NCBI RefSeq assembly: GCF_000701405.1
Contig: NZ_JNIV01000120.1
Location: 1-11,855, forward strand
Length of the DNA stretch: 11,855 bases
Source of the DNA: Deinococcus marmoris DSM 12784
Lineage (GTDB): Bacteria > Deinococcota > Deinococci > Deinococcales > Deinococcaceae
Direction of reading: 5' to 3'
In this document: positions 1-6,229 of the stretch, in pieces
How the letters are laid out: each line of letters opens with the position of its first letter
Position numbering within the stretch: the stretch's first letter is position 1
Notes under the pieces: generated by a model
Seen by the model: only the letters and a program-made list of their open reading frames with translations
What the model was told of the DNA's origin: nothing
Databases searched by the model: none
Position numbers and translations under genes: made by a program

Positions 1-79
1 GTGAACCGGTGGTAGCACATGCTTTTCTCCTTTGACAGAGAAAGCGTAGCCCCTCCGGGTCACGCTGTGCGCTAGCAAC
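1..79. other. non-coding left edge, possible end of an insertion element
   Basis: All three forward frames are closed early: TAG at 13-15, TGA at 2-4 and TGA at 33-35, and the frame of the next gene has TAG at 47-49. There is no Shine-Dalgarno sequence before the coiled-coil reading frame that follows. The stretch could be the tail of an upstream gene plus the terminal sequence of an insertion element that cut the following gene; no terminal repeat can be confirmed because the other end lies outside the window. Confidence 0.3.
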
Positions 80-328
80 TTGAATCCACCTCAGTTGTCT
101 GAAGTCGCGCAGCAGCAGGTCATGACCAACACCCAATTGATGCTGGAGAGCCAGAGCCGGGAACAAGAAATTATCCGCAACGAAGAAAAATTTAAGGCTG
201 AAGTTGAACAGATGGTGGCCGAGAATCAAGCAGAAGCGGAGGAGTACCAGCGGGATATCAAAGCTGCCTACAGCAGTATGTCTTCCATCATCGGTTCTGA
301 AATCAAGCTGGACCCCGTGGGGGATTGA
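80..328 (+). CDS. coiled-coil protein, probably the C-terminal part of a TrbJ/VirB5-like transfer protein
   Basis: The 82-residue frame is rich in Gln, Glu and Ala and looks like one long amphipathic helix (residues about 5-65), followed by a short tail ending DPVGD. No signal peptide is visible, and the TTG at 80 has no ribosome-binding site; ATG at 122 is an alternative. The frame is open only back to 50. Its last base overlaps the ATG of the TrbL-like gene (TGATG), so it belongs to that operon. Known TrbJ/VirB5 proteins end in a similar Gln/Ala/Glu-rich helix and are encoded next to trbL/virB6, which suggests a 5'-truncated member. The identification rests on composition and position, not on a diagnostic motif. 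Confidence 0.45.
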   Translation: MNPPQLSEVAQQQVMTNTQLMLESQSREQEIIRNEEKFKAEVEQMVAENQAEAEEYQRDIKAAYSSMSSIIGSEIKLDPVGD

Positions 329-1533
329 TGAAACTGTCTCGCATTCTTGTTCCCTTGCTGTTGCTCACCCTGGTCAGCATGGCAGATGCCAATACTTTTA
401 GCACGTACCAGAAAGTTTTTGTGGGAAATCCCCTTGAGATGGTCAATGACCTGAACACACAGCTCAAGCAATCGGGGATCGGCCCAAATATCAAAAAGTT
501 AGCCTATGCCATTACTGTTGCGGGCTTTATCTTTCAGCTTTGGAAGGGGCTGGGGCGGAACAATCGCGGAGAAATGCGCGCGACAATTGTTCAAGCGATT
601 GGTGTTTCTATTATGCTGAGTCTGGTGACAGTTATCCATCAGGCGGTCATCACTTCTTGGAACACCACGTACACGACTTCCAATGTGATGTTTACCAAGG
701 ATCTTAGTAAGAAGATTGATGATGCTGGCACTCAAATGTCAAATATGATTGGCACAGTGGCAGAAGTGGCGACTATGGGGACCACAGCGGCGGCCTACGG
801 TGCAAAATCCCTTGGCACGGGCGCTGCACTTAAAAGTGGAGGCAAAGTTCTCGCCAAAACGGGGTCTCGCATTGGGGCTGGGGCCATTGCTCTGTCTGGA
901 TTTACCATCATGTACGCGAGCATTATTGCTATTGCTGGTTTCGTTGTTCTTGCCGTAGGGTACGTGCTGCCACTGGCAATTGCATTTACGATGTGGGGTC
1001 AGACGACCGCAATCTGGGCCTGCGTCAGCAGTACGCTGGGAGCCATTCTTGTGACGGCCCTGATTCCCTTGCTGGCTTACAGTGCGATTGACCGGGCATT
1101 TATCAAACCCGCCGAAGCCACGAAACAATTCATTGCTCAGAATGGATTTGCCGCCAGTTGGGACACCGCTGGAGCCAAACTTACCGAGAACGAGTTCTAC
1201 AAGCAGACCCGCGCAGAAATGGCCGCGTGTAAGGCCAGAGCCGCGTCAGCCACAGATGGAGAAAGTGTGGACTGTACCGATGAAAAGTCGGCCAATGTTA
1301 TTGGAAAGGCATACGGTTTTGTTGCGGCGAAAATAGGTGACTATTTTGAGACTTTTAAGGGTATTGCTGCTCAGCTTTTTGATTCTATCACTGGCGCAAT
1401 TATGCAGATCATCCTTTCAATTATTTACTTTATCGCGGCCATGATTTTCATGGGTGCGGCAGTGAATTTCCTAACGACGATTCTGGGTGGTGTTGCTTCC
1501 TACGCCGGAGCTGTCAGCAAGGGCGGGGGATAA
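328..1533 (+). CDS. TrbL/VirB6-like polytopic inner-membrane protein
   Basis: The 401-residue product starts at the ATG that overlaps the previous TGA by one base, giving a clear signal peptide (MKLSRILVPLLLLTLVSMADA). Hydrophobic segments follow at about 55-75, 85-108, 183-215, 213-232 and 234-254, with a long pair near 355-397, separated by an Ala/Gly-rich loop (140-182) and a polar region (255-350) holding two Cys. This layout matches the TrbL/VirB6 family, which forms the membrane channel base of type IV secretion systems. Base composition is nearer 50% GC than the rest of the window, a sign of separate ancestry. The function is inferred from topology and neighbours, as no short signature motif defines the family. 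Confidence 0.6.
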   Translation: MKLSRILVPLLLLTLVSMADANTFSTYQKVFVGNPLEMVNDLNTQLKQSGIGPNIKKLAYAITVAGFIFQLWKGLGRNNRGEMRATIVQAIGVSIMLSLVTVIHQAVITSWNTTYTTSNVMFTKDLSKKIDDAGTQMSNMIGTVAEVATMGTTAAAYGAKSLGTGAALKSGGKVLAKTGSRIGAGAIALSGFTIMYASIIAIAGFVVLAVGYVLPLAIAFTMWGQTTAIWACVSSTLGAILVTALIPLLAYSAIDRAFIKPAEATKQFIAQNGFAASWDTAGAKLTENEFYKQTRAEMAACKARAASATDGESVDCTDEKSANVIGKAYGFVAAKIGDYFETFKGIAAQLFDSITGAIMQIILSIIYFIAAMIFMGAAVNFLTTILGGVASYAGAVSKGGG

Positions 1534-1537
1534 TCCT

Positions 1538-2032
1538 ATGGTGAAGTATCTTCTTATTCTTGCTGGATTGTGTCATTCGGTGGCCTACGCTCAAAACAGT
1601 GAGTATGAAAAGATGCTAGAGGCAATGGATAATTCATCAAATGGACGTGTGCTTATTTTTGCGCCGAGTATCTTTGATATCAACCTTGCCAATGGGATAC
1701 GTCAGACGTTTTTGGATAGAGTTAGGAATACCAAAGTTAAATTAGTGACCATCCAATATTACAACTATCTTGCAAAAAGCACCATCCTTTCTCTCGCAGT
1801 CATCAATGTTCCTATCTATGAGGTCCAGACTTCTGCATCTGATGGAATTATCATTATTGACAATCAGGGATGGAAGGGCAGGAACTTAGGTAAAGTTCCA
1901 AACCCGAATATGGAGCGCATGAGTGTTCAGGAAATCAACAACATGCTTCTCTGGTTCAACAAAGCTACCAGTGGGAATACACGGATTACCCAATACGAAG
2001 CCCTAGACAGATTGAAGCAGGTGCTAAAATGA
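1538..2032 (+). CDS. secreted phospholipase-D-like protein with degenerate active site
   Basis: The ATG at 1538, five bases after the upstream stop, gives a 164-residue protein with a signal peptide (MVKYLLILAGLCHSVAYA) predicted to be cut before QNS. The rest follows half of a PLD fold: strand NGRVLIFAPSIFD (35-47), helix LANGIRQTFLDRV, strand KVKLVTIQ (67-74), then VPIYEV (91-96) and DGIIIIDNQG (102-111). The PLD signature is HxKx4D. Here the aligned residues are Ser101 and Gly103, with Asp108 kept, so catalysis by the usual mechanism is unlikely. It probably acts outside the cytoplasmic membrane as a structural or binding component of the neighbouring transport operon. The stop overlaps the next start (ATGA). 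The PLD relationship is read by eye and is moderate. Confidence 0.5.
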   Translation: MVKYLLILAGLCHSVAYAQNSEYEKMLEAMDNSSNGRVLIFAPSIFDINLANGIRQTFLDRVRNTKVKLVTIQYYNYLAKSTILSLAVINVPIYEVQTSASDGIIIIDNQGWKGRNLGKVPNPNMERMSVQEINNMLLWFNKATSGNTRITQYEALDRLKQVLK

Positions 2033-2307
2033 TGAATCAGGATTTGATTGACCGTACGATGGTTGGAAAAGTTGCCAAGCGTTTTGATTTTAAGTTTAAC
2101 GCCTACTATATTTTCCTGACTTTGCTGAATCTGGCCGTAGTCGCCCTGGCGTTCTACGATGCCAAGGGGCTAGTGATCCTCTTTATCACCATTGGATTTT
2201 CCCTCAACATGCGTCTCAAGTTGACCCAGCGCGAGGAGCAGCGGATCACCAACGAACTGCTAGAGGAAATCTTAGAGAACAGCGTGCCGCTAGGCCGAGC
2301 GAAGTAA
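2029..2307 (+). CDS. small two-helix membrane protein (VirB3/TrbD-like position)
   Basis: The 92-residue protein starts at an ATG overlapping the previous stop (ATGA); a second ATG follows at 2032. Two close hydrophobic segments (about residues 26-43 and 48-62) form a hairpin, preceded by a basic N-terminus (VGKVAKRFDFKFN) and followed by a charged helix (LKLTQREEQRITNELLEEILE). Size, topology and place between the other membrane genes and the ATPase resemble VirB3/TrbD, which dock the secretion ATPase at the membrane, but no family motif is recognisable. The C-terminal helix could be the ATPase contact. It ends two bases before the ATPase start codon, indicating translational coupling. Confidence 0.5.
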   Translation: MMNQDLIDRTMVGKVAKRFDFKFNAYYIFLTLLNLAVVALAFYDAKGLVILFITIGFSLNMRLKLTQREEQRITNELLEEILENSVPLGRAK

Positions 2308-2309
2308 CC

Positions 2310-3290
2310 ATGCTCTTTACGCCCGAAGAGGTCAACAGCCGAATTCAGCAGGATTACGCGAAGCTCCTCCGCATTCTCCCTGCTGATCTTCGGGTGGTGT
2401 TTGAAGCCGTCATCAGCGACTCAGAAGAGGCCAAGTTGCGCTTTGGCCGCCCACTCAAGATCAAGCACGGCGGCCAGTGGCACAAGTACCCTGAATTGGT
2501 CATCACCCAGAACCACCTCACCGACCTCCGCAGCCGCATTGACCACATCCGCGACGACAACCGCGCCGGGATTGACGGCACCGGCCACCGCATCAGCCGC
2601 ATTCCCAGCGCCGACGGGTTGGGAACAGACGGCTTCAATATCCGCGTAGCTCGCTTTTATGTGGGGGTGGCCGAGCTGCTGAGAAAATGCGTGGAGGTCA
2701 ACCCCTCGATGCTGATTATGGGCATGGCCGGGAAGGGCAAGAGTACCCTGCTGCGCGACTACATCCGTATTGCTGCTGAGAAGTACGACGCCAACCTGAC
2801 GGTAGTGGACACGTCCAATGAAGTTGCAGGCGACGGGCGCACGCCGCACCCCGGCATTGGCGAGGCAGACCGCTACTTTGTGCCGATCAAGGCTGAGCAG
2901 CACAAGGTCATGCTGGAAGCCATCGCCAACAACTCTGCTCACTACGTTGCGATTGACGAGCTGCAAACCCGGCTGGAAGCCGAAACGGTCAAGGACCTCA
3001 GCGTAAAGGCCAGTTTCATTGCCACCACCCACGGGGACAACATCACCGAGATCATCAAGAACACGGCGCTGGAGCCGCTGTTCTCTCCCACTGCACTGTT
3101 TCACTGGGGTCTGGTGGTGCGCGAAATTGGGGTCTATGACCTGTACGACTTGCGCCAGGCGGTTGAAGATGTGAGTGCAGGCCGGGAGCCTCAGCCCCTT
3201 GAGACCATCACTGCCAGGATTGAGGAACGCGAGCCAGAGCCAGCGCCGAAGTTAGAACCAGCAGCACCACCCGTTTACTTAAGTAGCTAG
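2310..3290 (+). CDS. SpoIIIAA/Ycf45-family ATPase, 3' end altered by IS630 insertion
   Basis: The 326-residue product has the family layout. The N-terminal domain contains LLRILPADLR (19-28), RFGRPLKIK (44-52) and FNIRVARFYVGVAELL (109-124). The ATPase core has Walker A GMAGKGKS (138-145), the family signature VVDTSNEVAGDGRTPHPGIG (165-184), Walker B YVAIDE (212-217) and the sensor-like ATTHGD (238-243). The VDTSNE-GDG-PHP block is characteristic of SpoIIIAA and Ycf45/R3H-type ATPases, relatives of secretion ATPases, and is not a VirB11 signature. No R3H domain is present. The tail is Pro/Glu-rich. The stop codon (TAG 3288-3290) lies inside the IS630 terminal repeat, so the native C-terminus is missing. 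It is likely the motor of the membrane complex encoded upstream. Confidence 0.85.
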   Translation: MLFTPEEVNSRIQQDYAKLLRILPADLRVVFEAVISDSEEAKLRFGRPLKIKHGGQWHKYPELVITQNHLTDLRSRIDHIRDDNRAGIDGTGHRISRIPSADGLGTDGFNIRVARFYVGVAELLRKCVEVNPSMLIMGMAGKGKSTLLRDYIRIAAEKYDANLTVVDTSNEVAGDGRTPHPGIGEADRYFVPIKAEQHKVMLEAIANNSAHYVAIDELQTRLEAETVKDLSVKASFIATTHGDNITEIIKNTALEPLFSPTALFHWGLVVREIGVYDLYDLRQAVEDVSAGREPQPLETITARIEEREPEPAPKLEPAAPPVYLSS

Positions 3291-3298
3291 CGGGAGTA
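3282..3298. repeat. IS630 left terminal inverted repeat
   Basis: It reads AGTAGCTAGCGGGAGTA next to TA at 3280-3281. The TAG within it supplies the present stop codon of the ATPase gene. Confidence 0.85.
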
Positions 3299-3305
3299 GA
3301 TGACG

Positions 3306-3809
3306 TCATATGGCGATTCCCCAGCTCGCATCGTCTACTGCGGCCCGGAGTTCGGTTTTGTCGTCGAAGTGCCGCTTGGGAAGTTTGTGATACTTCAGAT
3401 TGAGCCAGCCGCCTTCCATGAGATTAAGTTCTGGGCTGTAGACCGGCAAATATACGACGCTCAAGCCTTGCATGCCCCACCGCTCACGGTGTTGAGTCAC
3501 TGCCCGACAGGTGTGAATGCTGGCCTGGTCTAAGAGGACGACGCTGGGGCAGGCCGGATCGGCCTGCTCAGCCAGCGCATCGAGAAAGGCCACCGTGTCT
3601 TGACCCGTGGTGTTGCCCATGATCTCACGGTACTGCACGGCGTTGCTGCCGTATTCCACACAGCCCATCAAATTCAGTCGGGCGGTGATTCCTCTGGCCT
3701 TGGAGGTGGGGACTTCCATTGGCTGAGCAATGGCAGACCAGGTGTACATGTTGGGTTGAGTCAGCCAGATGGCTGACTCGTCAAGAAACAGGAGGCGGAG
3801 CAGGCCCAT
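3306..3809 (-). CDS. IS630 transposase ORFB (DDE catalytic half)
   Basis: The 167-residue frame contains the catalytic triad of the family. The first Asp is in LLFLDESAIW, the second in VVLLDQASIHT, and the Glu in LPVYSPELNLMEGGW. The spacing between second Asp and Glu is about 34-36 residues, as expected. The C-terminal helix region (LNLKYHKLPKRHF) also fits. The ATG overlaps the last base of the ORFA stop. In the upstream -1 frame the junction reads KKGALMGLLRLLFLDES, so the two parts are probably made as one protein by frameshifting on the A5G5 run, as known for IS630 elements. The gene appears intact. Confidence 0.9.
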   Translation of the reverse strand: MGLLRLLFLDESAIWLTQPNMYTWSAIAQPMEVPTSKARGITARLNLMGCVEYGSNAVQYREIMGNTTGQDTVAFLDALAEQADPACPSVVLLDQASIHTCRAVTQHRERWGMQGLSVVYLPVYSPELNLMEGGWLNLKYHKLPKRHFDDKTELRAAVDDASWGIAI

Positions 3810-4258
3810 TAAAGCCCCCTTTTTACCGCCTCCAGGTCGGTCTTAAACGCCGTTTTGGTTTCGGGATCGGCCTGTCCCGCGACAACCAGACGCGTGCGTT
3901 GCCAGCTCATCCCGGCGTGGTGCAACTGGGTTCGCATAGCGCTCCGCCCTACCGTGACCCCATACCGCTCGAACACATAGGCCACCAGACTCCGGGAATT
4001 CCAGACTTGCTGACCTGCGGCGATCTGCTGACCGACATCGGCGATGATTTCGGGGGTCAGCACGCTGGTTCTGCCGGGATGAACGCGCTCCTGGAGCGCG
4101 TCTAAACCGCCTTGATGGTACTGATGGATCTGAATGCGGACGCTCTTGGCAGACATGAGGCCAAGCGCCGCGATCTGAGCAGGCGTTTGTCCTTGGATAA
4201 CGTGCCAGAGGACCAAATATCGCTTGCGTTCGCATGGCAACACGTCAGCAGCAGTCAA
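3809..4258 (-). CDS. IS630 transposase ORFA (DNA-binding half)
   Basis: This frame encodes the N-terminal helix-turn-helix part of the transposase: PAQIAALGLMSAKSVRIQIHQYHQGGLDAL (about residues 26-55), then a linker with HPGRTSVLTPEI and a second winged-helix-like segment (SRSLVAYVFERYGVTVGRSAMRTQLHHAG). The TTG start at 4258 is uncertain: the frame stays open further upstream on the - strand through a plausible protein stretch (IKRLSLDLTESALALLRQR), so the true protein probably begins nearer the terminal repeat. The frame ends with EAVKRGL and a TAA overlapping the ATG of ORFB. An A5G5 run lies just before that stop, and a -1 slip there joins the two halves. Confidence 0.85.
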   Translation of the reverse strand: MTAADVLPCERKRYLVLWHVIQGQTPAQIAALGLMSAKSVRIQIHQYHQGGLDALQERVHPGRTSVLTPEIIADVGQQIAAGQQVWNSRSLVAYVFERYGVTVGRSAMRTQLHHAGMSWQRTRLVVAGQADPETKTAFKTDLEAVKRGL

Positions 4259-4324
4259 GCGTTGACGAAGAAGAGCGAGGGCGGATTCGGTGAGGTCTAG
4301 GCTCAGGCGTTTGATGCGGTAGTA

Positions 4325-4341
4325 TACACCCGCTGGCTACT
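4325..4341. repeat. IS630 right terminal inverted repeat
   Basis: On the - strand it reads AGTAGCCAGCGGGTGTA, followed outward by TA at 4342-4343. It matches the left repeat at 15 of 17 positions. Confidence 0.85.
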
Positions 4342-4343
4342 TA

Positions 4344-4409
4344 ACAGCAGAGGAGCAAGATCCTTTCGGAGTTAGAGAAGCACAGTCAAGTGCATTTGAT
4401 AAGAACTAA
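4344..4409 (+). pseudogene. displaced C-terminal codons of the ATPase gene
   Basis: If the IS630 and one TA are removed, codon 324 (TTA, 3279-3281) continues directly into ACA GCA GAG GAG at 4344 and runs for 21 codons to TAA at 4407-4409. The tail begins TAEEQDPFGV and ends SAFDKN, an acidic extension consistent with the Glu/Pro-rich end of the present protein. The stop is followed at once by AAGGAGGG and the next gene, as in an intact operon. These codons are no longer translated as part of the ATPase. Confidence 0.8.
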
Positions 4410-4422
4410 GGAGGGCAGGGAT

Positions 4423-4695
4423 ATGACCAAAGCAGACGTTGTTAAAATTTTACTGTTCATCTGGAAAATTGTTAGAATAGTAACTGTCTTTGTTGTAGTG
4501 TATGGCTTTATGGCATTGAAATATACTTTTAAGGCTTTTGTTATTGCTTTGCCCGCAACTATTTATCTTATTACATGCTTTCTGGGTGGCGTGGCGGGCG
4601 GTGCAGCGGACGCGGCTGCGAGCAAAGCATCTTCACGCCGTCCCTATCACCGAATTTGGAGCGATGAAGAAAATAGTTCGTACTATCACCGCTGA
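4423..4695 (+). CDS. small membrane protein, last gene of the membrane operon
   Basis: The ATG at 4423 has a strong ribosome-binding site (AAGGAGGG, 4408-4415), preferable to the GTG at 4390 that lies within the old ATPase tail. The 90-residue product has two hydrophobic segments (about 8-30 and 37-57, the second ending in a Gly/Ala-rich stretch GGVAGGAADAAASKAS) and a polar tail rich in Arg, Tyr and His (RRPYHRIWSDEENSSYYHR). It is AT-rich in the first half, like the TrbL-like gene. It was originally 13 bases downstream of the ATPase stop and now lies beyond the IS. A terminator follows. No family is recognised. Confidence 0.65.
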   Translation: MTKADVVKILLFIWKIVRIVTVFVVVYGFMALKYTFKAFVIALPATIYLITCFLGGVAGGAADAAASKASSRRPYHRIWSDEENSSYYHR

Positions 4696-4715
4696 TAATT
4701 TCACTTGCACCAGTT

Positions 4716-4740
4716 CCCCGCTCAGGCGGGGTTTTTCGTT
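4716..4740 (+). terminator. rho-independent terminator of the membrane operon
   Basis: Perfect stem CCCCGC / GCGGGG with loop TCAG (4716-4731) is followed by TTTTTCGTTTT. It begins 20 bases after the stop of the small membrane protein gene. Confidence 0.9.
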
Positions 4741-4944
4741 TTAGGCAGCGAGAAAGACGACGACCAGGATCAGCACCAGGGGAGGGTGAGGGGGCAGCAT
4801 CAGGGCGACGGTGCAGGCAGGGCGGGCGAATGCCTGGGGCCAGGGCTTGACTGTTTCACTCTGGAGAAGGCGTCAGGGGGGGTGTGTTTTGTTCTCTCAG
4901 CGATTCCAGCTCTATTGCTTTGTTCGTGTGGCCTTCCATGCGGT

Positions 4945-4970
4945 TTTCCCGGCTGAGAAGCGCCGGGAAA
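4945..4970. repeat. inverted repeat with TGAGAAGC loop
   Basis: Perfect 9-bp arms TTTCCCGGC and GCCGGGAAA enclose TGAGAAGC; two more GG/CC pairs form if one T is bulged. The loop nearly matches that of the hairpin at 5115-5138. Confidence 0.75.
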
Positions 4971-5114
4971 CCAGAACTCCAAGATGCGGCATTCCTCACG
5001 TCATGCCGCTGGATTTCTTACCGCATTCCAGTCCCTTCGCCGGAGGCGCGGGGGGCGTTGTGGGTGGGTCTAGAGCGGTGTACCTCTCTCTGCCGTCACC
5101 GCTACGCGGTTCCA

Positions 5115-5138
5115 TTCGGTGCTGAGGAGCGCACCGAA
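5115..5138. repeat. inverted repeat with TGAGGAGC loop
   Basis: Perfect 8-bp arms TTCGGTGC and GCACCGAA enclose TGAGGAGC. The arms differ from those at 4945-4970, but the loop and its flanks (CTGAGRAGCGC) are shared. Confidence 0.75.
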
Positions 5139-5173
5139 AAAGAAGGAGCGGCCCAAAGGCCGCACAGCACCTT

Positions 5174-5201
5174 TCCCGCCGTCCCGCTTGTTACGGCGGG
5201 A
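5174..5201. repeat. inverted repeat, 9-bp arms
   Basis: TCCCGCCGT and ACGGCGGGA are separated by ten bases. The repeat at 5202-5234 (GGGCCGC / GCGGCCC) starts at the next base. Confidence 0.7.
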
Positions 5202-5336
5202 GGGCCGCGCCCGTCGTCGGTCTCGGGGCGGCCCGTCGATCTAGCCGAGCGCGGCACAGACAAGGGATGAAGGGAGCGGCCAGGGGCCACACGTTCTTTT
5301 TGAAGAGATCAAAGAGAAAACCCAGAAGGGCTTATC

Positions 5337-5385
5337 GGCCAGCCGGAAAATGTTGGAAACGGCCCCAAACATTTTCCGGCTGGCC
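5337..5385. repeat. 18-bp perfect inverted repeat
   Basis: Left arm GGCCAGCCGGAAAATGTT (5337-5354) and its exact complement at 5368-5385 are separated by 13 bases. This is the longest dyad in the window and is too long for chance. No U-tract follows, so it is not a normal terminator. Confidence 0.85.
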
Positions 5386-5670
5386 TGCGGCCAAAGGATG
5401 GCAAAGCGCCCAGGACGCTGCAAACCCGGCAAAGTGCGCCGGGTTCCGACTTTGGGCCGACGAGCGGCCCAGCTTGACAGCAGCACCAGCAGAAAGCAGG
5501 GGTAAAAAGCAGGCCCAGGAGCGCAGTGCAGACCCCCAGGGAAACAGACCGACGAGCGCCGCCGAGGGCGGCACACGACGCCCGGAGTGGGCGACGTGTC
5601 CAGCGGACAACGAAGGGGAGAAAAGCCGACAAGGGCGGCATAAACGCGACTCTAGCAGCATCTTAGAGGG

Positions 5671-5699
5671 TTGACAAGATACAAAGTGTCTTGTATTAT
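5671..5699 (+). promoter_or_regulatory. strong sigma-70-type promoter with operator dyad (copy 1)
   Basis: TTGACA (5671-5676), 17-bp spacer and TATTAT (5694-5699). The spacer and its edges form a dyad, ACAAGATAC then AAA then GTGTCTTGT, with 8 of 9 positions paired. The same arrangement occurs at 7294 and 9564. It drives the gene at 5737 through a shared leader. Confidence 0.85.
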
Positions 5700-5706
5700 G
5701 TCCTTA

Positions 5707-5730
5707 CCTCAGACAGAGAGGGAAGGAGCG
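5707..5730 (+). promoter_or_regulatory. shared leader CCTCAGACAGAG and ribosome-binding site (copy 1)
   Basis: CCTCAGACAGAGAGG (a small CCTC/GAGG stem with an enlarged loop) is followed by GAAGGAGC. The leader recurs before the genes at 7358, 9627 and 10593. It decides the ATG at 5737 over the open frame upstream, which runs through the promoter. Confidence 0.8.
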
Positions 5731-5736
5731 CCAAAA

Positions 5737-6222
5737 ATGACGATCAGCACTTACGAAAAGGTCAAAATCATCTTCTGCGAGAACGCCCCAGCCGCCACCG
5801 TTTACCGGCAGTTGCGCCACACCTTCGCCACCGAAATTGTGCGCGGCTCGGTGGGGAACCTGAAAAACGATCAGGCCACCATGCCCCACGCCCACAAGCA
5901 GGCATGGGCCGCGAAGGACGCCGCGTATGCCCTGATCGTGGGGCTGATGTCCGCCGCGAACTGCGAAGACCAGGCCCAGGAAGCCGCCGCCGAACACACC
6001 AACCTGCACTTCGATCAGAAGGCGCTGCTGCTGCCGCCCACCAGCCAGCCCCGCCGCATCTATTCCACTCTCCAAGACCCCGACGCCTACACCCTCAGCA
6101 TTGCCCCTGAGCGCGTTCTCGGCACGGTCCCCGGCATGACCATGTACTTGCTCAGCGAGGACGACGCGCAGATGTTCACCCAGCGCACCGGGGAAAAGTT
6201 GCGCCCACTGCACACGCTCTAA
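5737..6222 (+). CDS. hypothetical plasmid protein, 161 aa
   Basis: The ATG at 5737 is seven bases after the shared leader's GGAG core; upstream in-frame codons lie in the promoter and are not translated. The product is soluble, with no signal peptide, membrane segment or recognised motif. It has a helical central part (HAHKQAWAAKDAAYALIVGLMSAAN, about residues 51-75, then an Ala/Glu-rich helix) and a C-terminal part of mixed strand character (RRIYSTLQDPDAYTLSIAPERVLGTVPGMTMYLLSEDDAQMF). It is the first gene of a unit of five small genes ending at the terminator at 7234. The family is unknown. Confidence 0.7.
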   Translation: MTISTYEKVKIIFCENAPAATVYRQLRHTFATEIVRGSVGNLKNDQATMPHAHKQAWAAKDAAYALIVGLMSAANCEDQAQEAAAEHTNLHFDQKALLLPPTSQPRRIYSTLQDPDAYTLSIAPERVLGTVPGMTMYLLSEDDAQMFTQRTGEKLRPLHTL

Positions 6223-6229
6223 GACGCCC

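Larger units (their letters stand above)
3282..4341 (-). mobile_element. IS630-family insertion sequence, complete
   Basis: The element is 1060 bp with imperfect terminal repeats: left AGTAGCTAGCGGGAGTA (3282-3298) and right, read inward on the other strand, AGTAGCCAGCGGGTGTA (4341-4325), matching at 15 of 17. It is flanked by TA on both sides (3280-3281 and 4342-4343), the target duplication expected of IS630/Tc1-mariner elements. It carries two overlapping - strand transposase frames. It is inserted against the direction of the host operon, near the 3' end of the ATPase gene. Removing it and one TA restores the host frame. Confidence 0.9.
4742..5670. other. gene-poor, hairpin-rich region (candidate oriT/oriV or structured RNA)
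   Basis: About 930 bases without a convincing gene on either strand: the open frames here lack ribosome-binding sites and have unnatural composition (runs of Arg, Cys, Trp, Pro). The region holds at least eleven perfect inverted repeats. Arms are at 4945-4953/4962-4970, 4986-4992/5003-5009, 5098-5102/5106-5110, 5115-5122/5131-5138, 5148-5153/5158-5163, 5174-5182/5193-5201, 5202-5208/5228-5234, 5337-5354/5368-5385, 5423-5430/5438-5445, 5453-5459/5465-5471 and 5558-5563/5567-5572. None has a proper U-tract. It lies between a transfer-like operon and leading-region-like genes, where a transfer origin would be expected. No relaxase gene or nic motif is recognised. Confidence 0.5.

Noticed and set aside
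2421..3104. 227-residue open frame on the - strand
   Set aside because: Antisense shadow of the ATPase gene, whose family motifs settle the coding strand.
4716..4740. Part of the hairpin array
   Set aside because: It has a clear T-tail directly after a gene, so it is an ordinary terminator and was kept apart from the array.
5241..5576. 111-residue open frame on the - strand
   Set aside because: Rich in Cys, Trp, Pro and Arg with no start signal; typical of an open frame in GC-rich non-coding DNA.
5267..5674. 135-residue open frame on the + strand through the hairpin region
   Set aside because: No ribosome-binding site, composition is Arg/Lys/Ser/Pro-rich without structure, and it runs through the 18-bp dyad and up to the promoter; conserved coding is unlikely.
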